Source of the DNA: Planctomycetaceae bacterium
GTDB lineage: Bacteria > Planctomycetota > Planctomycetia > Planctomycetales > Planctomycetaceae
Assembly (NCBI GenBank): GCA_947476295.1
Contig: CANJQC010000048.1
Coordinates: forward strand, 1-36,520
Direction of reading: 5' to 3'
DNA length: 36,520 bases
Shown here: piece by piece, positions 18,051-25,339 of the stretch
How positions within the stretch are numbered: the stretch's first letter is position 1
Layout: each line of letters opens with the position of its first letter
Translations under genes and position numbers: made by a program
Notes under the pieces: model-generated
The model's database searches: none
What the model was told of the DNA's origin: nothing
The model's input: the letters and a program-made list of their open reading frames with translations, nothing else

Positions 18051-18111
18051 GATTTCTTGCTGTCGAATCGGCTAGCGCCTTAGGCTCAATGCTCTGCGGC
18101 TGGTGAAATCA

Positions 18112-19071
18112 TCAGACAGGCAGGACAATGGGCTCAGATTTCACTGCCGAGAGTATTCGCATCACTTCGTCACGAGTCAGCTTGCAGCCAGCCCCATTGC
18201 TTCGGAGTCTGCTTAACGAGCCCTCCGCCAGAAAACAAAGAAACCGACAGAAAAGCAGGATGTCGGTCGGGAAATCGTTCTTTTCAAGTAGGCTTATGTA
18301 CACGAGAGCGTCTTCGCGGGCAGCATAAGCCAGCTGGAAGACGCTTTCGCGAGAAGTCCCGATCGGAATAAAGACTCGACCACTGGTTGCATCACGATCG
18401 GCATCTTTGAGTATATTTGTCAGCTGAAGGAATTCACCAAAGCCGACCGAAAGTTGCCGGAGTTCTTTCAGTGCGACAGCCCCTGTGGGATGATGAAAAA
18501 CGAAAATGTCCGTCAGCAGTTCTCCCACAATCCCCGCCACGACATAGCAATAAAGTCGAAGATCACCCACCGTCTGAATCCGAATCTGCTCCCGGGAACT
18601 CATTGATGCATCAATAAAACGGATCATGCCACTGATCGTCGAAGCCAATGCGTTGCGAATCTCATTCGCCACTGTTGATGGCAATTCGCCAAACAGGGCC
18701 ATGAGCCTCGGAACTTGAAGCAGAAGTCTTTCCGTTGGACTCTCTGTGGGCCACAGACCTCCAAAGCTCATCGAAGCGGCACCCGAGTACTCGCTGCTTC
18801 GAGTCGTGTCGACTGCCGCTTTGTTCAGGCATGTTCTCATGGCAGTGAGTAATGAAATCTTCGTCACTGCGTCGCCTTCCGGGGCGTCCTCGATGCTGTC
18901 CGCAACTCGGAAGAGCAGATAACTGAGGCCGATGTGCCGCCGCCGCTCTGCGGTGAGCAAAGGAATCGCCAAGGCGAATGTTCGACTGGTTCCCTGGAGC
19001 AAATCGTCTATAAAGCGGTCATCATGATGGAGACAATCTACTGCTGTTGATGTTTGCACCACGGTATCCAT
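18112..19071 (-). CDS. Squalene/phytoene synthase family protein
   Basis: A 319-residue head-to-head prenyl synthase. The first aspartate-rich motif is D58-S-I-E-D62 in RVADSIEDAPEG, the second D223-A-D-R-D227 in LQLTNILKDADRDATSGRV, with YCYVVAGIVGELLTDIF at 174-190. The DSIED form and YCYVVAG motif recall bacterial/eukaryotic squalene synthases more than phytoene synthases or HpnC/HpnD. It should condense two farnesyl diphosphates to squalene or dehydrosqualene, the C30 skeleton for the downstream desaturases. The start is uncertain: ATG 19071 has GGGGA almost adjacent; GTG 19080 and TTG 19083 are possible. It is divergent from ispH. Confidence 0.88.
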   Translation of the reverse strand: MDTVVQTSTAVDCLHHDDRFIDDLLQGTSRTFALAIPLLTAERRRHIGLSYLLFRVADSIEDAPEGDAVTKISLLTAMRTCLNKAAVDTTRSSEYSGAASMSFGGLWPTESPTERLLLQVPRLMALFGELPSTVANEIRNALASTISGMIRFIDASMSSREQIRIQTVGDLRLYCYVVAGIVGELLTDIFVFHHPTGAVALKELRQLSVGFGEFLQLTNILKDADRDATSGRVFIPIGTSRESVFQLAYAAREDALVYISLLEKNDFPTDILLFCRFLCFLAEGSLSRLRSNGAGCKLTRDEVMRILSAVKSEPIVLPV

Positions 19072-19141
19072 TCCCCGCACCAACCACTGAAGAACTCAGA
19101 GACTCGGAACTCCCCCCCTCATCATAATGGCTGTGGTTCAA

Positions 19142-19171
19142 TTGACAAGCTGAAGTTTGGTGACGGATACA
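19142..19171 (+). promoter_or_regulatory. Possible sigma-70-type promoter of ispH
   Basis: TTGACA at 19142-19147 matches the -35 consensus exactly; GATACA at 19166-19171, after 18 bases, is a weak -10. It sits 22 bases before the ispH start, in the spacer shared with the divergent synthase gene. Confidence 0.3.
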
Positions 19172-19193
19172 CCCGAATTTATCAGGCAACTTT

Positions 19194-20150
19194 ATGAACG
19201 TTTTACTTGCCAGCCCTCGTGGATTCTGTGCAGGCGTGGATATGGCCATCGAATGCCTAGATGAGACAATTCGTTGCATCGGGCCGAAAATCTTTGTCTA
19301 CCACGAAATTGTCCACAACAAGATCGTGGTCGATCGCTTTGAGAAATTAGGCGTCACCTTTGTTGAGACTCTCGACGAAGTGCCCCACGGCAGCATTCTG
19401 GTGTTCAGTGCCCACGGTGTCTCGCCTGAAGTGCGTCGCGCGGCTCGCGCACGAAGGCTGCAGACAATTGATGCCACTTGCCCGCTGGTGTCCAAAGTCC
19501 ATCTCGAGGCCATTCGGTACGCCCGTCAGGGTTATGATATCATTTTAATTGGCCACGAAAGCCATGATGAAATCATTGGCACAATGGGAGAAGCTCCAGA
19601 AAGCATGGTTCTCGTCGAGACGCCCGAAGACGTCGAATTGCTTTCGTTCGCCAGCAGTCACAAACTTGCCTATTTGACGCAAACAACGCTGAGTCTGGAC
19701 GAAGCCAACGCGGTAATTCAAAGGTTGCGTCAGCGATATCCGCACATCGAATCACCAGCGAAGGAGGACATTTGTTACGCCACAACGAATCGTCAGGATG
19801 CGATCAAAGCGATTCTGGAATCCGCAGATGTCCTGATCGTACTCGGCAGCAAAAATAGCTCCAACAGCCGCCGACTGATGGAGAAAGGTCTCTCGCAGGG
19901 TGTTCCAAGCTACCTGGTTGATGATGTGGGCGAACTTCAATTGGAATGGTTCACGAACGTCGAGACCGTTGTGGTGACCGCCGGGGCGAGTGCGCCCGAG
20001 TTGGTAGTGACGGAGTGTATCAATTATCTGAAGCAGCACTTCGACGCTTCGATATCCGATGCAGTACTTCGTAAAGAGAACGTGCGTTTCCCGTTGCCTC
20101 GAGAGTTGCAGACGCTCCGAAATGGCGGAACAATTTCTGCAGCCGGATGA
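19194..20150 (+). CDS. ispH: 4-hydroxy-3-methylbut-2-enyl diphosphate reductase
   Basis: A 318-residue iron-sulfur reductase catalysing the last step of the MEP pathway, HMBPP to IPP and DMAPP. The three cluster cysteines are C12 (SPRGFCAGV), C96 (DATCPLV) and C194 (DICYATTNRQ). Substrate residues are present as H41 (VYHEIVHN), H74 (SAHGVSP), H124/E126-region (GHESHDEIIGT), and S222-S223-N224-S225 (KNSSNS). Length is normal for the family. It is divergent from the synthase gene with about 120 bases between, and 10 bases upstream of the FabZ-like gene, so it probably supports isoprenoid supply to the pigment pathway besides its housekeeping role. Confidence 0.96.
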   Translation: MNVLLASPRGFCAGVDMAIECLDETIRCIGPKIFVYHEIVHNKIVVDRFEKLGVTFVETLDEVPHGSILVFSAHGVSPEVRRAARARRLQTIDATCPLVSKVHLEAIRYARQGYDIILIGHESHDEIIGTMGEAPESMVLVETPEDVELLSFASSHKLAYLTQTTLSLDEANAVIQRLRQRYPHIESPAKEDICYATTNRQDAIKAILESADVLIVLGSKNSSNSRRLMEKGLSQGVPSYLVDDVGELQLEWFTNVETVVVTAGASAPELVVTECINYLKQHFDASISDAVLRKENVRFPLPRELQTLRNGGTISAAG

Positions 20151-20160
20151 AAGGCCCCCA

Positions 20161-20676
20161 ATGATTAACCCCGTTTATCAGCATGAATTCGCAAGCGTGG
20201 AAGACTACTTGCACCACCGTCAGCCCTATTTGATGGTCGGTTCCATTCAATTGATCGGCGACCTTTCAATCGAAACATCCACGCATGTGACTGGCGCCGA
20301 ATACTTCCTCGCCGGTCACTTTCCAGGGTCGCCGATTGTTCCCGGTGCCATGCTCCAGGAAATGACAACTCAATCGGCTGGAATTCTGCTAGCCGCCAAA
20401 TTCAACCCCATGGAGGAGTTCAACACGCATGACCCGTTCTTCAACACGTATGCTCTGGGTGTGCTGGTGAGGCTGAAGGGGGCACGATTCCGAGGCTTTG
20501 CGCGACCGGGCGATACTCTGCACACGCATGTCGAGTTGACGGATCATGTGGGCGAAGTCTTTGAATTCAAAGGTCGCATTCTGTTGAACGGCAAACTCAT
20601 CATGAGTAACAGTTTTCAACTCGCGAACATACTGTCAAAAACTTTGCAGGGTGATCGAAATCTCCTGCCACGCTGA
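20161..20676 (+). CDS. FabZ-like 3-hydroxyacyl-ACP dehydratase (hotdog fold)
   Basis: A 171-residue hotdog protein. The FabZ active-site segment reads AGHFPGSPIVPGAMLQEM, giving catalytic H53 and E67, 14 residues apart as in FabZ. DYLHHRQPYLMVGSI near the N-terminus and VRLKGARFRGFARPGDTL further on also fit. ATG at 20161 is preceded by AAAGG and lies 10 bases after the ispH stop, so the two genes are probably co-transcribed. It may act in general fatty acid synthesis or as a dedicated dehydratase; from position alone it could feed the acyl group used on the carotenoid, which is speculative. Confidence 0.88.
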   Translation: MINPVYQHEFASVEDYLHHRQPYLMVGSIQLIGDLSIETSTHVTGAEYFLAGHFPGSPIVPGAMLQEMTTQSAGILLAAKFNPMEEFNTHDPFFNTYALGVLVRLKGARFRGFARPGDTLHTHVELTDHVGEVFEFKGRILLNGKLIMSNSFQLANILSKTLQGDRNLLPR

Positions 20677-20790
20677 TTTCCTAATGTCTCGTCAACAACA
20701 TTGACGGTCTATTTCTGACCGATCCTGTTGCCGCAACCAACTTGCCGAAACTGGTCGATCAGTGGTCCGGCATCAGTATGTGAGATTGGG

Positions 20791-20870
20791 GTGGGCCGGA
20801 CGAGGCGCGGCGCAATTCCGGCTTGTGTCTGGCAATTGCCGGAACGGCGCTGCGCCTTGGTCCGGCCTAC
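20791..20870. repeat. Palindromic intergenic repeat (GGCCGGAC type)
   Basis: Left arm 20791-20822 begins GTGGGCCGGACGAGGCGCGG; the right arm 20838-20870 reverse-complements to GTAGGCCGGACCAAGGCGCA and both end in TTCCGGC next to a 15-base loop. It lies between the convergent FabZ-like and DUF454 genes, in a gap of 250 bases that holds no gene. It could fold in both transcripts and limit read-through, but it has no T-run. Confidence 0.75.
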
Positions 20871-20927
20871 ACACTCAATCTAGGTTCGAAGTCCTGAAAA
20901 CGCACCGCGTCGAATCACCGCCAACCT

Positions 20928-21320
20928 TCACTGACGCTCCTCGGGATCACCGCGCTTCGCCACCGGCACGCAGACGATGACCGCGATACCGACGCTTGCC
21001 AGCACGCCAGCGACGACAGATTGCCATGCGGCAGCGGAGAGATAAATTGTCAGTAACACAGCAATGATCACGCCTGTGACAGCTTTTACTTTCACATCCC
21101 CCCGGATTCCTCCGTGAACCTGCCAATCTATCAGGATCGGCCCGAAAAACCTTGATCTCAGCAGCCGAGAATTGAGCCGCGGAGAAGATCGCACTAGGAA
21201 AAAGCTGGCCAACAAGAGGAACGGAGTCGTCGGTAAACCCGGGATCAGAAGTCCTGCGCTTGCAAGCACAAAGGAGACGCCCGCCAGGAACAGAAAAAAC
21301 AATCTTGCAGGTGTCGCCAT
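20928..21320 (-). CDS. DUF454 (YbaN-like) small membrane protein
   Basis: A protein of 130 residues if started at ATG 21320, or 141 from a TTG at 21353 that has GAGGG upstream. The sequence FFLFLAGVSFVLASAGLLIP followed by GLPTTPFLLLASFFLVRSSP, then RFFGPILIDWQVHGGIR and two further spans, is characteristic of DUF454/YbaN. The family is inner-membrane and of unknown function. It follows the SOUL gene on the same strand with only a short gap, suggesting one transcript. Confidence 0.85.
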   Translation of the reverse strand: MATPARLFFLFLAGVSFVLASAGLLIPGLPTTPFLLLASFFLVRSSPRLNSRLLRSRFFGPILIDWQVHGGIRGDVKVKAVTGVIIAVLLTIYLSAAAWQSVVAGVLASVGIAVIVCVPVAKRGDPEERQ

Positions 21321-21366
21321 CGGCGAAGGATCGTTCAAGGCTGGATCAGTCAAGATCTGAGAACCC

Positions 21367-21942
21367 TCATTGCAATCGAATCAGAATTTCATTCCGGCGG
21401 AAAGAGCTCGGCGTCCACGGGGGGTCGTAACCCGCGAATTCGACAGCGTCATTCCCGGAGAGTCCTTTGGTTTCGATCCATTGACGCAATTCTTCTTCGT
21501 TTTTCATCTTTGATTCCTGATTCATTCGTCCCGGAAATCGAATGACGGCGAATCGTCCACCGGCGCGTTTTTGAATTTGTACTGTTTCGTCCGTCGGTTT
21601 GGGAATGTGTGCCGAGGAGATTTGTTCAGGAACGACAAAACTCATTTGTCCGTCAGTATCCTGCCCTTCGGGTTCCATAAACACCGGAGTTGTCATCGCG
21701 ACTTTGAGATCATTGTCATTTCCGCCGCTGATGTATCCAAACAGCCTTCCGAAACTGCCGTCACTGCCTTGCGACTTCATCGGCGTGGTGACCAACATTA
21801 AGTCCGGGTACTCACGAATTTCAAATGAGCCATCCGATTCAAGCAGGCTGTAGGCAGCTGACTCGTAGGAAGAGCGAGCCGTCATTCTCCATCCCACACC
21901 GGCAATCGCCACAAGTAGAATCAGGATGGCTGCATACACCAT
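21367..21942 (-). CDS. SOUL-family haem-binding protein, membrane-anchored
   Basis: A 191-residue protein from ATG 21942, chosen because AGGGAG lies just upstream; ATGs at 21957, 21969 and 21990 would add a basic head. An N-terminal span (MVYAAILILLVAIAGVGW) is followed by a SOUL domain: YSLLESDGSFEIREYPDLML, GFGRLFGYISGGN-type segment, KVAMTTPVFMEPE, and a C-terminal AGYDPPWTPSSFRRNEILIR. SOUL/HBP22 proteins bind haem or tetrapyrroles. It probably faces the periplasm. It is divergent from a DUF3050 gene, itself of the haem-oxygenase fold, across a gap of about 400 bases. Confidence 0.9.
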   Translation of the reverse strand: MVYAAILILLVAIAGVGWRMTARSSYESAAYSLLESDGSFEIREYPDLMLVTTPMKSQGSDGSFGRLFGYISGGNDNDLKVAMTTPVFMEPEGQDTDGQMSFVVPEQISSAHIPKPTDETVQIQKRAGGRFAVIRFPGRMNQESKMKNEEELRQWIETKGLSGNDAVEFAGYDPPWTPSSFRRNEILIRLQ

Positions 21943-22337
21943 CTTTGCTCCCTTCATTTTCAGTCGCATCGCAAAGATTACCTTAAGCATGTCGAGCGAA
22001 ATAGCTGCGACTCAGAATTTCCGCAACTGCAGGACATCTGGATTTCGGAAGATAACTGAGTAGGTCCTTTTTCAGACCCACTCCGGCATCGGCACCGCGA
22101 CTTAACAGACCATCGTTCAGTCACAAGCCCGACTCGAAAACGACAATGGCAAAGCTAATGCAGCACGCTGCTTCAGCCGAGGCCATTGAGAGCTCATTCT
22201 CTTTTTCTGTCGGATCGACAAAGTCATAGCCATCACGATTTTACTAGCTACAATCCCGAGTGGAAACTCCAACGCTGACTGACGAATCGGTCCGCAACGA
22301 AGAGCTTCCGTGTCAGAAGGAGATCCGGGAAATATCC
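21943..22337. other. Spacer between divergent SOUL and DUF3050 genes
   Basis: About 395 bases that should carry the promoters of both genes. The open frame upstream of 22338 (to a GTG at 22260) has no ribosome site. I see no convincing -35/-10 pair, palindrome or RNA gene. Confidence 0.5.
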
Positions 22338-23138
22338 ATGTCCAGCTTTCGCAATCTGCAGATTTCAATTCGCGACCTTCGAAACGAACTGATCAATCAT
22401 CAACTCTACGATCGGCTGAACACACAGGAAGCACTGCTTGTGTTTCTGGAGCATCACGTTTTTGCGGTATGGGACTTCATGTCTTTGCTGAAGAGCCTGC
22501 AACGAAAACTCACATGTATCGAAGTGCCATGGCGTCCGCCAGCCAGTTCTTCAGCCTGTCGTCTAATCAATGAAATCGTGCTCGCTGAGGAATCTGATAT
22601 TGGTCCGACCGGAGAGCCTGCGAGTCATTTTGAACTCTACTGCGCGGCGATGACGGATGCAGGCGCCAACACGGAACCGATCGAGAAATTCCTGCACGCT
22701 CTGAGGAATGGCGCATCGTGGCGTGATGCGATGCGAACAGCGCCGATGTCGCAGCACGTCAAGGACTTCGTTGAGACGACTTTCGACATCATTGACACAG
22801 ACGACGTGTGCGGGATTGCCTCGGCGTTCACCTTCGGTCGAGAAGATCTGCTGCCGCAGGTATTCGCACAAATTATTAGGCGACTCAATGCGGAGTCTGC
22901 GGGAAGTCTCGATGGATTTGAGTACTATCTGCAGCGACATATTGAGCTCGACGGTGACGAACATGGTGCGATGGCTCAACGTCTTGTGGAAGAATTGTGC
23001 GGTGACGATCATGTGCGCTGGCAAACTGCGGAAGCAGCAGCCGTCCGCTCCTTACTGGCCCGCAAGCGACTGTGGGACGGGATCGCAGATGAAATCGAAA
23101 CGAAAACATATCAGACCTTCCTGCCGGGTCTCTCATGA
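22338..23138 (+). CDS. DUF3050 protein, haem-oxygenase-like fold
   Basis: A 266-residue soluble protein. ATG at 22338 is chosen because GGGAA and AAGGAGA lie upstream; GTG 22260 is the longest option. Family features are LVFLEHHVFAVWDFMSLLKS (H39/H40), INEIVLAEESDIGP (E84/E85), PASHFELYCAAM (H97), and HIELDGDEHGAMA (H201, D205, E208, H209). These His/Glu pairs are arranged as in di-metal members of the haem-oxygenase-like superfamily. No activity is established for DUF3050. Its stop faces the fasciclin gene. Confidence 0.85.
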   Translation: MSSFRNLQISIRDLRNELINHQLYDRLNTQEALLVFLEHHVFAVWDFMSLLKSLQRKLTCIEVPWRPPASSSACRLINEIVLAEESDIGPTGEPASHFELYCAAMTDAGANTEPIEKFLHALRNGASWRDAMRTAPMSQHVKDFVETTFDIIDTDDVCGIASAFTFGREDLLPQVFAQIIRRLNAESAGSLDGFEYYLQRHIELDGDEHGAMAQRLVEELCGDDHVRWQTAEAAAVRSLLARKRLWDGIADEIETKTYQTFLPGLS

Positions 23139-23210
23139 GTCTTGTGAATGTCACGCAATGTTTGCCTCTCAATGAAGTGGCGCTTGTTCATGTCTTAAAG
23201 ATTCAGAGAC

Positions 23211-23246
23211 AAAAAAAGGGGGCGGATGACTGGATGTCGACCGCCC
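23211..23246 (-). terminator. Intrinsic terminator of the fasciclin gene
   Basis: Read on the minus strand: GGGCGG, a 15-base loop, CCGCCC then CC and seven Ts (bases 23217-23211 on plus are As). It begins 37 bases after the fasciclin stop. On the plus strand the hairpin is preceded, not followed, by the A-run, so it should act mainly on the minus strand. Confidence 0.8.
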
Positions 23247-23282
23247 ACCAAACTTAACTTCATCGCTCATTCGTTCATTCGT

Positions 23283-24242
23283 TTATGGCAGGATCACGCT
23301 GTCGATCACGTGAATTACCCCATTCGAAGCTTCAATGTCTGTCGCTATGACTTTCGCAGCATCCACCATCACACCCTTGTCACTAACTTTGATCATGGCT
23401 TCTCCGCCGTTCGCCGTCTTCGCTGACTTCAACTTCACCACGTCACTTGCCAAAACCTTGCCAGGCACGACGTGGTAAGTGAGAACAGCGATCAGCTTTT
23501 CTTTGTTCTCTGGCAGCAGGAGGCTTTCGACGGTCCCTGCAGGCAACTTCGCAAATGCGTCATCGGTCGGAGCGAAGACCGTGAATGGTCCTTCACCTTT
23601 CAAAGTTCCAACGAGATCAGCCGCCGTCAATGCTGCCGCCAGTGTCTTGAAGGAACCGGCAGCCACAGCCGTGTCGATGATATCCTTATCCGCAGGCAGA
23701 ATCACACTGTCGATCACATGAATCACGCCGTTCGAGCAACCGATGTCCGTTTTAACCACGTTTGCCCCGTCTACCTTTACTTTGCCGTCTTTCACAACGA
23801 CGTCAATCTGCTGACCCTGAACCGAAACAGCTCCCGTGATTTTCACAACGTCAGCCGCCATCACTTTGCCCGGAACCACGTGATAGGTCAGAATCGCCTG
23901 AAGCTTTTCCTTATTTTCTGGCTTCAGCAGTGACTCCACAATCCCCTTGGGGAGCTTTGCGAACGCTTCATCGGTAGGAGCGAAGACTGTGAAAGGACCT
24001 TCCCCTTTCAGCGTTTCAACCAGACCAGCAGCCTTGACAGCTGCCACGAGGGTCTTGAAAGAACCAGCTCCAACGGCTGTGTCCACAATGTCCTTGGATG
24101 CCGGCTTCTCGACTGCGGTAGTCATCACATGGTGGACGGTTGAGCGACGAGTCATCGCTGTCCCTTTGCACTTTGAACCAGCTTCTGCCGTTACAGCAAA
24201 AGCCAACAATCCTGTCGTCAACACGGTCGTCAGTTTCTTCAT
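23283..24242 (-). CDS. Secreted protein with two fasciclin (FAS1) domains
   Basis: A 319-residue protein with a signal peptide ([21 protein letters not shown]) and two tandem FAS1 domains, about residues 48-180 and 185-317. Each holds the hallmark H1 segment ([17 protein letters not shown] / [17 protein letters not shown]), [10 protein letters not shown], and the H2 ending [14 protein letters not shown]. The two repeats are so alike that they look like a recent internal duplication. FAS1 domains mediate adhesion or matrix binding. ATG 24242 is preferred to an in-frame GTG at 24254. A direct-repeat site lies about 40 bases upstream and an intrinsic terminator follows, so it is probably a single-gene unit. 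Confidence 0.93.
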   Translation of the reverse strand: MKKLTTVLTTGLLAFAVTAEAGSKCKGTAMTRRSTVHHVMTTAVEKPASKDIVDTAVGAGSFKTLVAAVKAAGLVETLKGEGPFTVFAPTDEAFAKLPKGIVESLLKPENKEKLQAILTYHVVPGKVMAADVVKITGAVSVQGQQIDVVVKDGKVKVDGANVVKTDIGCSNGVIHVIDSVILPADKDIIDTAVAAGSFKTLAAALTAADLVGTLKGEGPFTVFAPTDDAFAKLPAGTVESLLLPENKEKLIAVLTYHVVPGKVLASDVVKLKSAKTANGGEAMIKVSDKGVMVDAAKVIATDIEASNGVIHVIDSVILP

Positions 24243-24281
24243 CTCGAATCTCACTTTATCAAAGGGGCTTCAGTCTTATAA

Positions 24282-24298
24282 ACGTTCATAACGTTCAT
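24282..24298 (-). promoter_or_regulatory. Direct-repeat operator candidate before the fasciclin gene
   Basis: On the minus strand ATGAACGT-T-ATGAACGT, two identical eight-base units with a nine-base period, ending 40 bases before the start codon at 24242. The same arrangement stands before the divergent gene at 24775, which argues against chance. Confidence 0.55.
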
Positions 24299-24710
24299 GT
24301 CTGCAATTCAGACCGCAGGCGACCTCCGACACATAACACGATTCTGTAAATAAAATAAAAAAATGAGTGAAAGCGATGCCGACCGCAAAACAGCAGAGAA
24401 ATAAAACGCAAAAACTTGTATAAGTGTAAGTATTTGTAATTTGCGTCGTCACGATCTTGCCATTCGTTTTCTTTAAGCTCTCCGAGTTCCGCGACCAAGC
24501 GCTCGCTCGAACATAACATTCACGTTATCGGTATTCGTTCATTAGCACGAGTTCGCATGAAATCTGACAACCACGAAGCGGTGCCTTTGCGATTGTCTCT
24601 GGCAATTTAAAGTGGCTGGCAAATCCTTGGTTGCCAACCAGATTGCGATTAAGTGCACGAATAATTGCGAACATTCGTTAACATCCGGCCTTACTCACGG
24701 GATGGAGAAT

Positions 24711-24727
24711 ATGAACGTTATGAATGA
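24711..24727 (+). promoter_or_regulatory. Direct-repeat operator candidate before the small membrane genes
   Basis: ATGAACGT-T-ATGAATGA, the same layout as the site before the fasciclin gene and in the same orientation relative to its gene, ending 47 bases before the ATG at 24775. Possibly the binding site of a response regulator that recognises direct repeats; the regulator is not identified. Confidence 0.5.
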
Positions 24728-24774
24728 ATTAATTGAATTTAAAGATTGAATTTGTTCGTTTTAGGGGGCTGGCG

Positions 24775-24954
24775 ATGAATAAGAAAAGACTGGCGAAACT
24801 TGGTTATGTCGTGGCTGCTGGGGCATCATTCCTTTTCTCAATCTGGCTCTGGTTTACAGGGGGTAGGGAAGAGGGGATGTTCGTAGGGCTTTGGGTGCCA
24901 TCGATTCTGAGCTTCGGGACTCTTGTGCTCGGGAGCTCTAATCATGGGAAATAG
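24775..24954 (+). CDS. Small membrane protein of 59 residues
   Basis: ATG at 24775 follows a G-rich site (AGGGGG) and is preferred to an upstream start at 24733. The protein has a basic head (MNKKRLAKLGY), a first span (about 11-28, YVVAAGASFLFSIWLWFTGG), a short REEG turn and a second span (FVGLWVPSILSFGTLVLG). Such two-span proteins with a GLWVPSIL motif occur in other bacteria, without a known role. Its end overlaps the next small gene by 11 bases. Confidence 0.7.
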   Translation: MNKKRLAKLGYVVAAGASFLFSIWLWFTGGREEGMFVGLWVPSILSFGTLVLGSSNHGK

Positions 24955-25117
24955 CGATTTAGTGATTTTCGCCGTCGGCTGTGCAGTGTTTGCCGTGGCC
25001 CTTACCTCGACATTCATGTCTTTGATTGTCAGTAATAAATCGGCCGAGCATGCTGAGTGGGTGCTTTTACTGAATCGTGTTATGTGTCGGGAGCGGGACG
25101 ATGAAAATCCGCACTGA
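24944..25117 (+). CDS. Small membrane protein of 57 residues
   Basis: ATG at 24944, with GGGAG eight bases upstream, begins inside the end of the previous gene in another frame. The protein has a single span (about residues 6-29, LVIFAVGCAVFAVALTST) and a polar tail with one Cys (LLNRVMCRERDDENPH). I do not recognise the family. Overlap and shared membrane nature suggest the two small proteins work together. Confidence 0.6.
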   Translation: MGNSDLVIFAVGCAVFAVALTSTFMSLIVSNKSAEHAEWVLLLNRVMCRERDDENPH

Positions 25118-25339
25118 CGGCAAAGGCTCGAACCCAAACTGAGAACGGCTGGCCGTTGGAACTGACTCTTCAACGGTGCGTCAATAAGTATGTCTCTGAG
25201 GGCCGCTGACATTCGTCTTCGGGTTCAGGTAAGATGGCTTGAGACGATTGGATTTTCAGCCTAGTGAAAGTTTTGGAAACGCTTCCTTTTTTTTGCGCAG
25301 ATTGCAGGATTTCGAATCGTGGATCGACGGGGGTTTGAG

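Larger units (their letters stand above)
24243..24774. other. AT-rich spacer between divergent fasciclin and small-protein genes
   Basis: About 530 bases, distinctly more AT-rich than the flanks, with no supported gene. It carries the two direct-repeat sites (24282-24298 and 24711-24727) near its edges and several looser GTTCAT/GAACAT-type copies between (for example around 24523-24547 and 24669-24682). It may hold promoters and a small RNA; I see no recognisable RNA family. Confidence 0.55.

Noticed and set aside
20690-20785. Peptide TDPVAATNLPKLVDQWSGI after the FabZ-like gene
   Set aside because: Looks slightly gene-like but is only about 25 codons with no start; a decayed remnant at most.
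23211-23246. The same hairpin as terminator for the plus-strand DUF3050 gene
   Set aside because: On the plus strand the A-run precedes the stem and no T-run follows it.
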